Of a stretch of DNA of 64,000 bases, positions 1-12,124 are shown in pieces; position 1 is the stretch's first letter, and the number at the start of each line of letters is the position of its first letter. A model generated the notes under the pieces. The model saw nothing but the letters and a program-made list of their open reading frames with translations, did no database searches and was not told the DNA's origin. Position numbers and translations under genes: made by a program. This stretch comes from Atrichornis clamosus. Taxonomy: Eukaryota; Chordata; Aves; Passeriformes; Menuridae. Location: the NCBI GenBank assembly GCA_013400975.1, contig WBMZ01008676.1:1-64000 (forward strand), read 5' to 3'.

Positions 1-430
1 CCCACCGGAGCCGCCGCCGGGACGCGCCGCCTCAGTGGCGCCCGGAGCCGCCTTGGCCGCCGGGACCGCCGGGAAAGGGCCGCCCCCTCCCCCGGCAGCG
101 CGGCCGCGCAGCTCCGCAGCCTCGCGCATCCCTCGCCTCTCTCGCCCGCGCATCGCTCGCATCCCTCGCCCGGGCGAGCGGCGGGGCCCGTCGGCTGAGC
201 TGTAAAACCCGGCGCTGCTGAGGGAAAACCGCGCTCCGGCTGAGGTAAAGCCCCGTCGGACCCCTCGGGGGGCGCAGAGCCGCTTCCCGGGGAGAGCTGC
301 GGGCGAGGGGCCGCGCGGGGTCCAGCCGGAGGGGCCGGCCCGCTGCGGGCACGGCCGCATTCCCTCCTCTGCTCGCAGGGGGAAGCAGCGGCTGCAGCCC
401 CTCGCTCTTCTCCGCTGCAGCTCTGCACCC
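1..430 (-). promoter_or_regulatory. PPP2R5E: CpG-rich island, probable PPP2R5E promoter/first exon
   Basis: The first ~430 bases are very GC-rich and full of CpG, in sharp contrast to the AT-rich DNA that follows. This is the profile of a vertebrate housekeeping promoter. No coding exon can be recognised in it. The assignment comes from gene order: in vertebrates PPP2R5E (PP2A B56-epsilon regulatory subunit) lies next to WDR89 in the same orientation, so its 5' end should face this side and its body should lie left of base 1. Both the strand and the gene symbol are therefore inference, and no PPP2R5E protein sequence is visible here. A plus-strand sequence CTGAG|GTAAAG near 244 resembles a splice donor and could belong to a divergent noncoding transcript. 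Confidence 0.5.
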
Positions 431-591
431 TTGGGGTTTTTAGCCCAGTGTGTGATCGCTGTCTGCATCACCTTTTTTTTTTTTCCGCAAGTATATTTAT
501 TGAAACCGGGGACCAGCACCACGACTGCTTGTAGACAGCATGGTTAAATATCATAAATCTTGTTTAAATTTACCTACCTGATGACTTGGTG

Positions 592-650
592 TTTGATGGT
601 TTTGTTTTGGGGTTTTGTTTGGTTGGTTTTGTTGGGGTTTTTTTTTCCCA
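592..650. repeat. T/G-rich low-complexity tract
   Basis: A run of T- and G-only words (TTTTG, GGTTTTG, GGGGTTTTTT) just upstream of a CR1 copy. Simple-sequence DNA with no coding meaning; it forces an open but meaningless reading frame around it. Confidence 0.6.
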
Positions 651-675
651 AAATACATCTTAATGGCTACAGAGC

Positions 676-1101
676 AACGAAGTTGGGGAAGGGTCTGGAG
701 CACAGGTCCTGCGGGGAGCAGCTGAGGGAACTGGGGGTGTTTAGCCTGGAGAAGAAGAGGCTCAGAGGAGACCTTACCACTCTCTACAACTCCCTGACAG
801 GAGGGTGTAGCCAGGTGAGGGTTGGTCTCTTCTCCAGGCAGCCTGTGACAGGACGAGAAGACACAGCCTTAAGCTGTGCCAGGGGAAGTTTAGGTAGAAC
901 ATTAGAAAGAATTTCCTCACAGAAAGGGTGATTACACGTTGGAATGGGCTGCTCAAGCTGGTGGTGGAGTCACCGTCCCTGGCGGTGTTTAAGGAAAGAC
1001 TGGATGTGCCATGGTCTCGCTGGTAAGGTGGTGTTCGGTCATAGGTTGGACTAGATGATCTCGATTTCCAGCCCAATTGATTCTGTGATTGTGTGATTCT
1101 T
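676..1101 (+). mobile_element. CR1 LINE, 5'-truncated 3' end
   Basis: Typical avian CR1 3' region: it opens with a GGGTCTGGAGCACAGGTC-type stretch, then AGCCTGGAGAAGAAGAGGCTCAGAGG, the 'CTCTACAACTCCCTGA' block, 'AGAATTTCCTCAC', 'GTTGGACTAGATGATCTC', and ends in the CR1 tail ATTCTGTGATTGTGTGATTC. It is truncated at the 5' end and has no intact reading frame. Divergence from the remembered consensus is modest. Confidence 0.93.
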
Positions 1102-1609
1102 TAAGGGTATTAATATGACTATTAGCTTTTAAAATAGTCTCCACTGTTTCACCTGTATTTCTGGCAGAAAAAAAAAGTTGACTTCTGTGAGCAGCAACCC
1201 TTCCATATTGATATGACCAAATCACTCTGAAGTACAGTGTCTTTTTTTAGGAAATGAACTCAGAGGCTGTTTGAGAGCTGGTTGCTTTGGTGGGACAGTC
1301 ACATCCCTCCTGTTTGTGCAGGTACTGAATCCTCTCAACATTACTAATCCTGCAAAGGATATGTAGTTGTTGTCCCACTGAGCTTCCTGACTCAGCGTTT
1401 GGCATAACGGAAGAAGTGAGACTGTGTCAGACTTGATTTAGAGTGATTTAAGCTGTTCTCAGACTACTTTCAAAATTGCTAATTTTCAGCCAGGTAAGTT
1501 CCCTGGAACACTTTTTAAAAGTTCATGGCCACCAAAGTATAACTGTAATGGATGTGAGTGGTTTTGCCTCTCATCTTTCAAAATGCCTCTTCATGTCTTA
1601 AGAAGTACG

Positions 1610-1975
1610 TCTCCCCTATTTTTTTTCACCTATAGACAAAGCAATTCTACTTCCTTTCAATCCTTCCTCATGTGGCACAGTTTTAAACCTCTTAAGATGC
1701 TTATTCTCCCTGTGTTGTCTCAAAATTATTCACTTTTTTTTTTAACTGTGGCACCTAAGACTGGACATTACTACAATTACGGCTTCAACAATGCCTGCAT
1801 CTCCTGTCCTGCCTGTCACAGACCCCATTCCCGTTTACATGTACCAGTACAAATACTTTTGAGTCAGTCTGATGTATTCACAATCTTGCTGACCTGTTTT
1901 AGCCCCGCATCCATTTCTGCTGACCTTCCAAGCCAGTTATTTCTCCCTCAAGTAGACAGTAATGCTACTTGAGAA
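1610..1975 (-). mobile_element. Ancient CR1 LINE fragment
   Basis: Read on the minus strand this resembles the end of a CR1 reverse-transcriptase ORF and the start of its 3' region. The plus strand shows a degenerate 'CCTTCCTCATGTGGCACAG', 'GTGGCACCTAAGACTGGACA' (compare the CR1 antisense 'tgtggtgcccagaactggac') and, near 1933-1950, 'CCAGTTATTTCTCCCTCAAG'. Much more diverged than the other copies, so probably an old insertion. Boundaries are approximate. Confidence 0.6.
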
Positions 1976-2579
1976 ATTATTTCCTGCAACAGCCCTAATG
2001 CTATGCCTTCATTTTTATTTTATAACCAAGCAGTCAAGAAGACATCTTTTAAAATAAAATTCCACCTGACGTTAAGTCAGAGAACTGCAGAATTTGTCAT
2101 CCTTTGTGAATCGATTGCTTTTCTCGGAAGAATTGTATTTAAAAAAGCAAAACTAAGATTGAACTGTGCCACGGTTACAGAAGGGTTGTGTAACTCTAAA
2201 TTTAGAAGAAAGATTTGTACATATTTATAGATATTTAAAACTTTAAATTCACTTAAACCAAACAGCTCAAATAATCTAAATGCATACGAGGGTGGACAGC
2301 AAAGGATGCAGGTCAGGATTACACCAGTATAAGGTAAAATTTGGCAAAACCAGTGTAACTTCCTGTTAGTGAGGGACAGAACCTGCATTCTTACTTGTTT
2401 TGCGATTATATGTACTTAATTCTGTTAGCTCTGTTTGTAAGTGACATGTTTCCACCCTCAGTTGTATTCACTGTCCTGTGCGCTGCTTTTGATCTGAACA
2501 CTGCAATGAGCAGCTCATAAAAGTGACTGGCAGAATACGCTGCAGAAGGGAAGTTCTAGCGCAGCCTGATGGCTACTCT
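1976..2579. other. Intergenic, nothing recognised
   Basis: AT-rich sequence between two repeat remnants. Only short open frames occur (75 codons or fewer on the plus strand, about 100 on the minus strand), with no recognisable protein similarity. Confidence 0.6.
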
Positions 2580-2765
2580 GGCACTTCAGGTGCAGGTGAG
2601 CAAGTCATTTCACGTGATTGTACTTCAGTCCTCCCAGTATGAGATGAAATCCATCTCTGTAAAACACTAAAAATCTAAAACTGAAGTCTGTGATATGGGT
2701 ATCTATTAAAATAACTGCCATAAAAGGGATAAAAATCAACACTGCTGTCTAAGTTCACTGTCCAG
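2580..2765 (+). mobile_element. Possible MIR/CORE-SINE-like remnant
   Basis: The stretch contains GTGAGCAAGTCATTTCACGTG, a pyrimidine-rich TTCAGTCCTCCCAGTATGAG, ATCTCTGTAAAACAC and GGGATAAAAATCAACACTGC, in the same order as the MIR core ('gggcaagtcacttaacct', 'cctcagtttcctcatctgtaaaatggg', 'gataataatag'). Similarity is weak and judged by eye, so it may be a different SINE or chance. Confidence 0.35.
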
Positions 2766-4880
2766 TGCACACAGAGGGTTTTACTCTTCATTCTGACTTT
2801 GTATAACAGCTACAGAATTAGTTCTTCAGTACAGCTGAACAAGCTGGTAACTAATGTATTCAGATAGTTTATTTCTTAGATGGTCATCATGTGGTATGTT
2901 AGGTCCATTTGGGTTGTGTAAAGCATTTTTATGATGTGTTTTATCTCAGGTGATGTTTGGATGGTAACAATTCAAGAAAAAATACAGGCTTTATCAGTGA
3001 ATAAACAGGAATCTTACCTTTTCTTTATCACTTGGCCATCAGATTTTATGGAGTAGGCTTCCCATTTATTTCCTGGCCGCTTTCTCTTTCCTACTTTAAT
3101 CTGTGAAGTCCTCATCTGTGATGAGATTTCAGAGCACAACATAAGATACGAATGTAAAACTGCTGATATTTCAAAGGGGCGCTGTTACTTGTCCTCCTAT
3201 TTTCTGTTTAGTCTGTATTTTGTAAAAATTGCTACTTTAAAAATGATTACGTGGATCCCAAGCAGAGATGGAGAAGGACTAAGTATTACTACAGGTGTTT
3301 TACATAGATGTGTATCTATATGTATGTGTTTGTATAAATACATGTAATACCAATTTGCAAGAATAAACATTAACTCTCGTCAGATAAAGTTCACATGACA
3401 ACATCTCCCATACAAGTGTGTGGGCATATATATGAAAATACATGCACATTCAGTACCTGCAGCCCTTCCTGGAGATCTACAAGCAATAATAAATTCTTTT
3501 GATCAGTGTTCCTCCATTGCTATCAAAGGTACAAGACAAGTCTGTCCTTCTAAAAAGTTACACTCCTTACCCTCCTACAAAAGGGCTTTTTAAAAATAGC
3601 TGGAAAGGAAGTATCAGGGCCAGCTCCTCACTAGTTCAGCACTGCTTTTTAGCACCCAGACAGTCAGAACAGCAGTCAAGAGCCCTCCAGAAGAGAGATT
3701 TTTGTACCAGTGACTCAGATTTGTGCCACTTCACGTTTTTTTGTGTGACTGAAGTTCCACTATAGACCATCTGTTATGGCCACCCAGGCAGGAATACGGA
3801 GCTCCCATCCACATTGGCATTCTGCTCTCTAGCAGCTTATCGAACAGGATTGCTGCAGAGATACCACTGTGGAAGTCCTGCTCTACTGAGTGATAAATGT
3901 AAATGGATCTAGATGGAGCTTATAAATGTTCCACATGGCACATGTGACAGGTATTTGTCTACAGGAAGGGTCACACAATGCTCCATAAAGGGTCTCCTAT
4001 ATGTCAAAAGGAGCGGGATCAGGGTACCATGGGATTAGTCCAGATATTCCCTGTTCCAATACTAGTAAGCAAGAAAAGTCTTGATCTCCCCAGAGAACTA
4101 ATTATTCAGACCATCAGGAAAAAGACCAGAAAGATAAATTGTTATGGAGGAGGCAGCAGAGCTGTTTGAAGAGGCAAATCAGCATGTGAACAAGGCTTTT
4201 CTGATACATCTTTTAACAAAAATGAACACAGTGGAACACCACATCAAAGTAACTGTCCTGCTCCATCAGTGTGATTGAAAGGGCACAATCTGAGATTTTT
4301 TTTGTTTACATTTGAATCCAATTCACATGTAACAAGAAAGCATTCTACTTAAGTCTGTTTACCCTGCAGTTGACTCCTGATTCACATTTCACATTTTGGG
4401 GAGTAATGGTATGGCTTTTGGGCAATGTTTGCAATCGCCATACCAAATTTCTTTAATAACAAGCAAGCGTTTGTTACTCCTTCCCTCCTGCTCCTCCTCG
4501 TATCAGCTGTGCAGTAACACTGCCAGTGCCCTCAGGAACTGAATTCCTAGTGCATGTGGGGTAAACATTTTAGGGTCATAGACACAACTACCAGAAGGGG
4601 AGCTAATTCTTCCTCTCTATAGACACTGCGTCATTTGAAGTCTGTTTCTGTAGCCAACATGGCACGATAAGTAGGAGCTTGCTCGCCTTGGCAGCTGGCT
4701 AGCTGCCTCCTGCAGCACCACACTGCTCTCACTTACTCCCCAATTCATGGGTTTGTTCTTACTTTGTTCCCTTCCCCCAGCGTCTTAACTTGCCTTCAGG
4801 CCCCAGGCACTCCTTTAAGCCAAGTTTTCTGAATTTTATGTCCACTTTCCTCCGCTGCCTGTTTAGCTCTGCCTTGCTGG
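2766..4880. other. Intergenic, nothing recognised
   Basis: AT-rich, with scattered short frames (maximum 88 codons) that show no domain or composition suggesting a gene. No repeat family was recognised by eye. Confidence 0.55.
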
Positions 4881-5142
4881 GGCTTTGCCCTGCGCTGTTC
4901 GGCCAACTCCCCTCCCCAGCTGCCCCCGCGCCCCAACCGTCACCCGCAACTGCCTCGGAAGGTTCTGGTGCTCCCCCTTCTCCCAGGGCAGCGCCCACAG
5001 GGCAGCGCCCACAGGGCAGCCTCTGGCACCTGAAACTGCCTGGAAACGGAGCCACGTGTGTTACATGGTCCCCTGTGCCACTGGGCCGTGCCCGAGTCCC
5101 AAGAGAAACGAGCTCAGCTTCTGTCCCTTGCTTTGTGATCAG
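4881..5142. other. GC-rich patch with 14-bp tandem repeat
   Basis: A C-rich block directly upstream of a CR1 copy. At 4986-5020 a 14-bp unit, GGGCAGCGCCCACA, is repeated about 2.5 times. CpG is present but not dense enough to call a promoter confidently. Overlapping open frames on both strands reflect the low stop-codon density of GC-rich DNA. Confidence 0.5.
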
Positions 5143-5475
5143 GTTTCCTTCAAGTACCTGAAGGGAGCCAAGAAAGATGGAGAGGGACTTTTTGAAGAGG
5201 ATGTAGTGACAGGACAAGGGAATTGGCTTCAAATTAGAAGAGAGTAGGTTTAGATCAGACATCAGGAAAAACTTCTTCCCTGTGAGGGTGCTGAGGCCCT
5301 GGCACAGGATGCCCAGAGAAGCTGTGGCTGCCCCATCCCTGGCAGTGTTCAAGGCCAGGTTGGTTGTGGCTCTGAGCAACATGGTCTCATGGCAAGTGTC
5401 CCTGCCCATGGCAGGAGGGGTTGGAATGTGGTGATCTTTAAGGTCTCTTTCAACGCAAACCGTTCTGTGATTTTG
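5143..5475 (+). mobile_element. CR1 LINE 3' end
   Basis: Starts with 'CAAGTACCTGAAGGGAGCC', continues through 'ATGTAGTGACAGGACAAGG', 'AACTTCTTCCCTGTGAGGGT', 'CTGTGGCTGCCCCATCCCT' and 'TTCAAGGCCAGGTTGG', and ends with TTCTGTGATTTTG. Classic 5'-truncated avian CR1 with a normal 3' tail. The long minus-strand frame across it (4759-5409) is a by-product. Confidence 0.95.
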
Positions 5476-6539
5476 CCTCCTCAGTTATCTCTGCATTTAA
5501 TGTGTTCCAAACCAGTATATACAGCACCATAAAACCATCCTCCTCAGGTGAGAGCACCTTCCACTGACGCCCAGCTTCCTACCCACAACACCATGCTGGA
5601 AAGAACAAGTGAGTAGAAGACCTCTGTGTGTGTGGTGATGGTGCCCAGCAAGTGTGTGAACTGTAGCACTTCCCACACCTGCAGTGAAGCACCACCAGCT
5701 CCCTCCCAACCTTGGTGCATCTCTCATGATCATAGCAGCAGTTGATAAAACTCTTGAATTTTTCCACAAGTGCAGAGACCCTGAGGATGGAGTAGGCTGA
5801 GACAGAGATACCTTGTCCTCTTTGTTATGAAAGAGAACAAGCAAGTATTTGTGTTGTATTTTTTCAACCTGCTTTATCTCTTACCTCATGGTACAGCTTT
5901 AATCTATTAGATACTTTTTAAATTTTCAAACGGTGGCAAATGAAAGTGTTCTATAGTCAGTAGCTCAGCTCAGCATTGTAAGGGATGCTTAACATCAGAG
6001 GGGGTCTACAGTACTTAAGTTTAAAATACAAGTCTTAATGGGTTCCAAATTTTGCAGTAGGAGTGAATGGATATGTGGGAATACTGCCAAAATGGGAAGG
6101 ATAGAAATATAAAGGTTAAAAGAGCAATTTGTAGACTCTTCTGAGATCCACTGTCAGGGTTAAACAAATAGGAAAATTCTGCCACTGAGAAAATTCCATG
6201 ACTAAGGGGATTGTAGTTCTGTGATGACCCTGTACAGGAATTTCAGGTACCCTATAAATGACCAGTAGGGAAGGACTTCGTGTGAGACAGGAACTGGAGT
6301 TGAAATACAAAAGCTATAAATCCTAGAAGAAGGCAGAAATTGATTAGATTTAGACAGAAAATAGCGGAGAAACACCTAAATTATCTCCTGACTAAGCAGA
6401 CCACACAAAAATAGATAACTGGAACAAGAACAAAACTGGTGTTGTTCTGTGCAAGTGCTGGAAGTTTAAAAGCTTGGTTGAAGAGGTGAGGATGTCTCAC
6501 TTTAAAGGAACACTCTGGTAGGACTGATTTTTAGGAAAC
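5476..6539. other. Intergenic, nothing recognised
   Basis: No gene or clear repeat. A 115-codon minus-strand frame at 5497-5844 shows no known domain. Confidence 0.55.
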
Positions 6540-7220
6540 ACTGAGAAAAAATGGCATTAAAGCTTCTCCAGTACTTGATGGCCAAAAGAGATGAGGATGC
6601 CAAGGTTAGGAAGGGAATAGTGAATAAAACAGGGAACATCCTTATATCACTGTACAAATCCATCATGAATCCTTCTTTGTCTTTAACTCTGCATAGTTTG
6701 TTGTAGGCAGTGTTTAGAGAATATAGAAAAAGTCAAAAATAAGATGGCTTGGTACAATTCCCACAGAAGGAGAGGATTCATGCAGTGGTGATCTTGATCT
6801 CAGAAGAAAAAAAACTTCATGCTGAATTTGATAGAGGTTTGTAAAGATCTTCAATGGAAGGGAGACAGATGAATGGGTGACTTATCAAAACTGCTTTGTA
6901 TTATTTGTTCTTGTTTTATCTGGCAAGATGAAATATTACAAGCTTCTGTGTCCTGTTAAAGTGGTAAAAAGTCAAACAGGTTCAATAAAACAAAATTTTA
7001 AAAACCAGATGCTCAAGGGCACCAAGGAGATTAAATTGTCCTCGTGCTTTAACAGGCTGCCATAACTGCAACGTACACTACATATAGAACACATTAATGA
7101 GTGTAGAAGCCTATCTACCACTAAATAAAAATGCACCACTATCAACTTTAAAAATGTGCTCTGTAGAGAAGTCTAGACACCAGATTTAGGGTGAGATGGC
7201 TCAGTAAACACAGAAGAATA
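6540..7220 (+). mobile_element. Ancient CR1 LINE (reverse-transcriptase C-terminal region and 3' part)
   Basis: With frame breaks, bases around 6620-6680 translate to a peptide containing GNILISLYKSIMNPSL, which corresponds to the CR1 motif '(E)ILPLYKSLVRPHLEY'. Further on, 'ENIEKVKNKM' matches '(D)IEKLEKVQRRATR'. The following AATTTGATAGAGGTTTGTAAAG and the stretch ending TTTAACAGGCTGCCATAACTG correspond to later parts of the element. All frames are broken. A very old, decayed copy; limits approximate. Confidence 0.6.
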
Positions 7221-10200
7221 TGAGCCAATATAAAATCTGTGATGTGATAATATTTGGCATGTTGTCATTATTGAGTGGCTTCTTTGACATGCTGTGCAGT
7301 CCCCACACTTGGGGAATTTTCAACATTATCCAGTGTTAGGTTGGACCTGGAAGAATTTATAGCAAGAATCAATAGCCAAGACTTGAGAGCTGATCAGAAA
7401 CAGAGTTGAGATTTTCCTTTTTAAGACACAAGGAGAAGCTAAAATCAGTTTGCTGGGGCACCGAGCAGCACCAGAGGACAACTCCAGAAAATTCATCTGA
7501 AGCTATATTTAGTACATCCAAAGAAATTGTGGCTCCCACTTGAGCCATTTCAGCTCAAATACAGATAAATAAATAAATATTTAAGAGAGTTGTGTGCTTC
7601 TGAGTCATGTTTAGTTTTAATATGTGTCTTTCTAGGTGAGCTCCAACCTCGTAACAGATTCATTTCTAACTGCAGTTCTCTAGGTGTGCACCTGCACTTC
7701 ATGGGTTAAAGTCCATCAAAAATACACTAGACACTGAAATTCTAATACTGAAAGCTTTTAGTACACAAATGGCTAATGAGAGCCCTTCAGACAGGCACTT
7801 CCCAGCAAGTTTGTTTTAGAATAATTACAGTTTCTTGCAATTACTGGGTTTTAATGGCGGGCTGTTGAGACATTTTTTTAGTCCTGTAATCTTTGTAGAG
7901 TCTTTTGTTCTTCAAAATGTTATCACCATCTTGTAGTGTGAGTGTGAGGGACTCCAGGGCATTGTTGTTCAATGCCTGCTTGAGTACAATTTTAAAATGC
8001 AATGTTTTGGTTTTTCTCTGGTTTATACCTAGGTCAAATTCATATTATGGTCTTGGGTTCCTTCTTGAAAACTCACTGCAGTTTCATTCAGGATCTTAAA
8101 ATATTATGCAAGTCACATCCTGGAATATGTGAAAATAGATTTTTTTCATCTTCTACATAAAACATCCTTTCTGAGTTACTAAACTTTCCTCCAAAGTACA
8201 CTGGTTTTGATCCAGAATTTCATTCCATGACATTCAAACTGTTCTGATCACATCAAATGTAATTCTACCCCCAGTGAAACCCACCTTAGGCTTTTCCCAG
8301 TGGGATCCAGCTATTTTTCTTTGGGATGTTACAGGAAGTTGCACACTACCATTCTGATACACGACAGTGAATAGGCTCTAGAGACTTTTTTCATAATTCC
8401 TGGTAGCATTGCAACTCAGCAAACTGGCTTGATACATCTGTGTAAGCAATTTAACTTGTCTCCTGTTCCCCACTGCAACTCACTGCTTTGCTTTTATAAA
8501 TTGACACAATTCTGACAAATACGCTCACCAAAGCTTTCATGCATTGTTTATCATCCTATTCAAATTGTTTCCTCACAAAAAGTACCAGTAGTGTTAGTCC
8601 TGCTGGTGATCATCTACAGGGTATTTCAACCACAATGCCATGTATGCAGAATTTTTGATTTTATTTCGGTTGCAGAAATATTTGCCATCTGAAATATTCT
8701 CTGCTTATTCAAGCCATTAGACTGAAATTTAAGTAAGGTTATCTGCTTTCAGCGGAGATTTCCAAAAATCCTCATAACCTCCTGGGGAAAAGAATGGTAA
8801 AAGTCATTTGCAGAGAAAAGTGGGGCATCTATTGCTGTTGCATGTTTAATTTTATTTGATTTACTATACTTAACTTTTTCCTTTGTTGGCAAAAACAACC
8901 TTAGCTGCTGCTAATGCTGTTTGCCAGCGTCTCCATCTGCATCTTTGGTTACTTCTTGGATTCGTTCTGCTCCTGCATTTGCAGAATTCTGCTTGCATCC
9001 TCTGAACCCTCGTGGGAGTTTTTCCCCTTTGTGGCTAACATTCACAGCAGCACGAAGTTACTCTCATTGTGGATGACATTTTCCTGCAGTTGCGGACACC
9101 TGAGCCCAGTTCCCTCTCGAGGCTCTTACGTGGCCTTGATGATCACTGCCAGTGATAAGGGAATGCCTCTGTCTCATCTTTGGAAGCCTTGGATTCACGC
9201 TGTGAATCCACACCCACGTTTCAGTTTTGTCAGTAATCCCAAATCCCCTGTGGGAGAGTTTATCTGAATTAATCTCATCTTGTAATTTTGCCATGTAGGT
9301 TTATTTTGCAACTGGACCCTTCCTTATCTTGCCTTTTGTAGATTCTTTCTCTTGGGAGTGATTTCCATAAAACACCTCTGAAAACATTTAATTTGGTCTC
9401 AAAGTTAGTGCTGTATTTGCTTGGAATTTCTGCCTGGCCTGTTTTCTGCTGACCTTTACTTAAATGATTATGTATATGCATGTGTGCATTTATATTTGTA
9501 GTGCTTTCTATCTCGCTCAAGTTTAATTTTACTCCATAAAGCAAGCTTTTCTCTCGAGTTTAATGTCCCAGTTGTTTTATTAGGATTGTGACAAGTCTGC
9601 TTGTACAAGGCACATCCACGGCACATCTGAATGAAAGTAAACATCCTGTGTTCCTCAGCCTTCTGCAAAGCCCAGCAGATGGCTGCTACTTTGACAAACT
9701 GTGTGGAATAGGATGGATCACATTTCCCATGCAACAGACTTATTTCTGGAATCCAAACCCAGTATACTTCTGGAAGGTGGGAACATGGATCTATAGCCAC
9801 GAAGCAGTTTAGCCCAAATCAGTCACCAAGTGGTGACTCTTCACAGCTCAGACCCTCTGGCTTTTTGGAACGGATGAACAGTGGTGCTGAGCCAGCCAAA
9901 GTTGCAGGTTCACTGGTAACAGCTTCCACGTGTAGGCCCTTAAACACCAAGCCTAAAGGTCCTTTGTGCCGTACTTCTATTTCTCAGAATCTGTGTATGT
10001 CTGCTTCTCTCCCTGTGGTTAAATACCTTGTGGAGATAAATGGTGTTTCTTAGAATGACTGGCAGAATCTGCAGGAGCTGATGTGTATTTTCTCTGCCTC
10101 AGGTAACACTCAGAGGACATGTGCCACAGACACAGGTCTTATCCTGGTTCCCTGCAGCAGCAGTACCCTGATGTGTCTGTTCTTAACCCCATGTCTGGAA

Positions 10201-10237
10201 TCAAGGGCACTCAATGCCTGAGTGAATTACCAGCTAT
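7221..10237. other. Intergenic, nothing recognised
   Basis: About 3 kb with no recognisable gene or young repeat. The longest frame (8914-9267, 117 codons, Cys/Ser/Phe-rich) has no identifiable domain and no start context or splice pattern that would support it. A short AAAT run is present near 7570. Confidence 0.55.
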
Positions 10238-10410
10238 CACAGAATCATGGAATGGTTGGGGTTGGAAGAGACCTTAAGGATTCCAACCCCCTGCCGTGGA
10301 CAAGGAGACCTTTCACTAGACCAGGTTGCTCCAAGCCCCATCCAACCTGGCCTTGACCAGGGATGGGGCATCCAAAAACTTCTCTGGGGCAACCTGTTCC
10401 CAGCCTGAAA
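10238..10410 (-). mobile_element. CR1 LINE 3' end
   Basis: The plus strand reads CACAGAATCATGGAATGGTT then GGGTTGGAAGAGACCTTAAGG, 'GACCAGGTTGCTCCAAGCCC', 'CATCCAACCTGGCCTTGA' and 'GGGGCAACCTGTTCCCAG': the reverse complement of a CR1 3' end, truncated at about 170 bp. Confidence 0.95.
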
Positions 10411-10450
10411 CTTGATCCTGCATGTGCATGTCTGTGTGTCATGTCTGTCT

Positions 10451-10466
10451 GTGTGTGTGTGTGTGT
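10451..10466. repeat. (GT)8 microsatellite
   Basis: Eight uninterrupted GT units, preceded by imperfect TGTC/TGTG repeats. Confidence 0.9.
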
Positions 10467-10834
10467 ATTCAGGGACCCATTCCCATCTCATTTGTTTTCC
10501 TACAAGGAAGCCACAAGGGAGTTATTTGGGCTGCAAGTCCAGGAAAATAGCCTCTACTAGGTCTGCTCAGGATGTTGTGTCCTGAGGGAAGGGCAATTTG
10601 GGAGTGGGCTTCATCTTTTCTTGTTTCAAATTTTTCTCCACTGAGCAACAGGCTCAGTCTCAGCCATTTGTGCCCACTTTCCATCACATGTTAAGCATCA
10701 AAGAAGGCTTTTGAAAGACAACCTGCATTCCCCCAGAACTTGTGTACTAACTTCCCTACATGGGTGATCTTCAGTGGGCCACACACATCTGTTCTGTTGC
10801 ATTCAGAGGCCCTAAAAATGATGCCATTTGTTTA

Positions 10835-10890
10835 GAATCATAGAATCATTAAGGTTGGAAAATACCTCAAAGATCATCAATTCCAGGAAG
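10835..10890 (-). mobile_element. Very short CR1 3' fragment
   Basis: AGAATCATAGAATCATTAAGG followed by TTGGAAAATACCTCAAAGATC is the antisense of the CR1 3' terminus. Only about 50 bp is present, an extreme 5' truncation. Confidence 0.85.
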
Positions 10891-12124
10891 CAATTCTACA
10901 GAACTAAGAAATTTCTGGTGCTTGTCCTCCACATACACTGATTACCAAAATGACTGAGTGCAAGCCAGTCTAGCATTAACTATCCTTGTGTGCCTTCATC
11001 AGCCAGAACCTCTCTGGTCATGCAAACCCAATACACAATTAATGTTTATCATGGGACATTTTCCTCCATCACACCAATGTAGAAAGCTCCCCGTGGCTCC
11101 TGAGTGCGTATTTCCACTAAGGATTCAGTAAACTAGTCACAGTCCAAAACTCTCTTCCTTATTTTCTAAATCAAAGTTACATACACTTCCAATTTCCTTT
11201 ACAATTCATTGGGGTTTTTTTTAACAAACTATTGTGAAGCCAAATTTCACAGTATTTTAAGACATTTTGTACCATGTCCATTGCACTCACTTTGCCATCA
11301 TCCATCCTGCCCTTCCATTCACTATTTGGTCATTTCAGAGTGACCCAGGGGGCAGGAACTGTGAAACCAGAGATTTTACAGGTGTCTCTTGCCAGCATTC
11401 TGTTCACAGTGATGGTATTTTTTGTATAACACCTCATAATGGGAGCATCCTTTTGGTGAAGTATTTCTGTGGTTCACCAAAATACACTGATGGTCAAAAT
11501 CTCTTAACTAGTTGGAGTAAGGGCTGAAGACTGTTGACCCTGTCTTCCAAAAGCTGCTTCTGCACTTGAAGAGACATTCCCTAGATGGTTGTGTCTTTTT
11601 TCCCTCTGACGGGACTAAGTGTCAGTGACTGGTGTATACAGCCAAAGACTTCCTTGAGATGTTTGGGTTTTTTTAAAAAAGGTTGTGCTCAGAAAAAAAG
11701 CAACCTGTCAACATTTTCCCTTATACAGAGAGGAGTTTCCATTTGCTTTATTTTATTATATATCCTGGCCACAGAAAGATGGGCACTGAAATCAGGATGG
11801 ATTTACCTGCAGTCATGGAACTCTGCCAATAATTTAGTATATTTTGCGAATTGCAATATTTCTGCTCTTGTTTTGGTTCTTTAGTCTAGGAGAAAGATTT
11901 TACAGCTGCTTGTATTGACCCCTTAAAAGGTGTTTGTAAATAAAGTATGAACCACAAAGCTCTATTTCTTGCCCTTTTTCTTGCAGTTTTCCTCTTTGGT
12001 GTTTCCACCGAGTTTTTCAGACTCAGCGAAAACACCTGTGAACCATTTTGCCTGCAGTGAGTTAAGTGTTTATGCACCTGGGGAGAGGGACAACAGTATA
12101 AACCCTCGTCCTACAAAACCAGAT
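10891..12124. other. Intergenic, nothing recognised
   Basis: AT-rich DNA with frames of 99 codons or fewer and no recognisable product. Confidence 0.55.

Noticed and set aside
32..352. 106-codon Arg/Ala/Pro-rich minus-strand frame at the left CpG island
   Set aside because: Composition is that of any frame in CpG-rich DNA; it does not resemble a PPP2R5E N-terminus.
4759..5409. 216-codon minus-strand frame
   Set aside because: Half of it is the antisense of a CR1 3' end and the rest a GC-rich tandem-repeat patch; no protein similarity.
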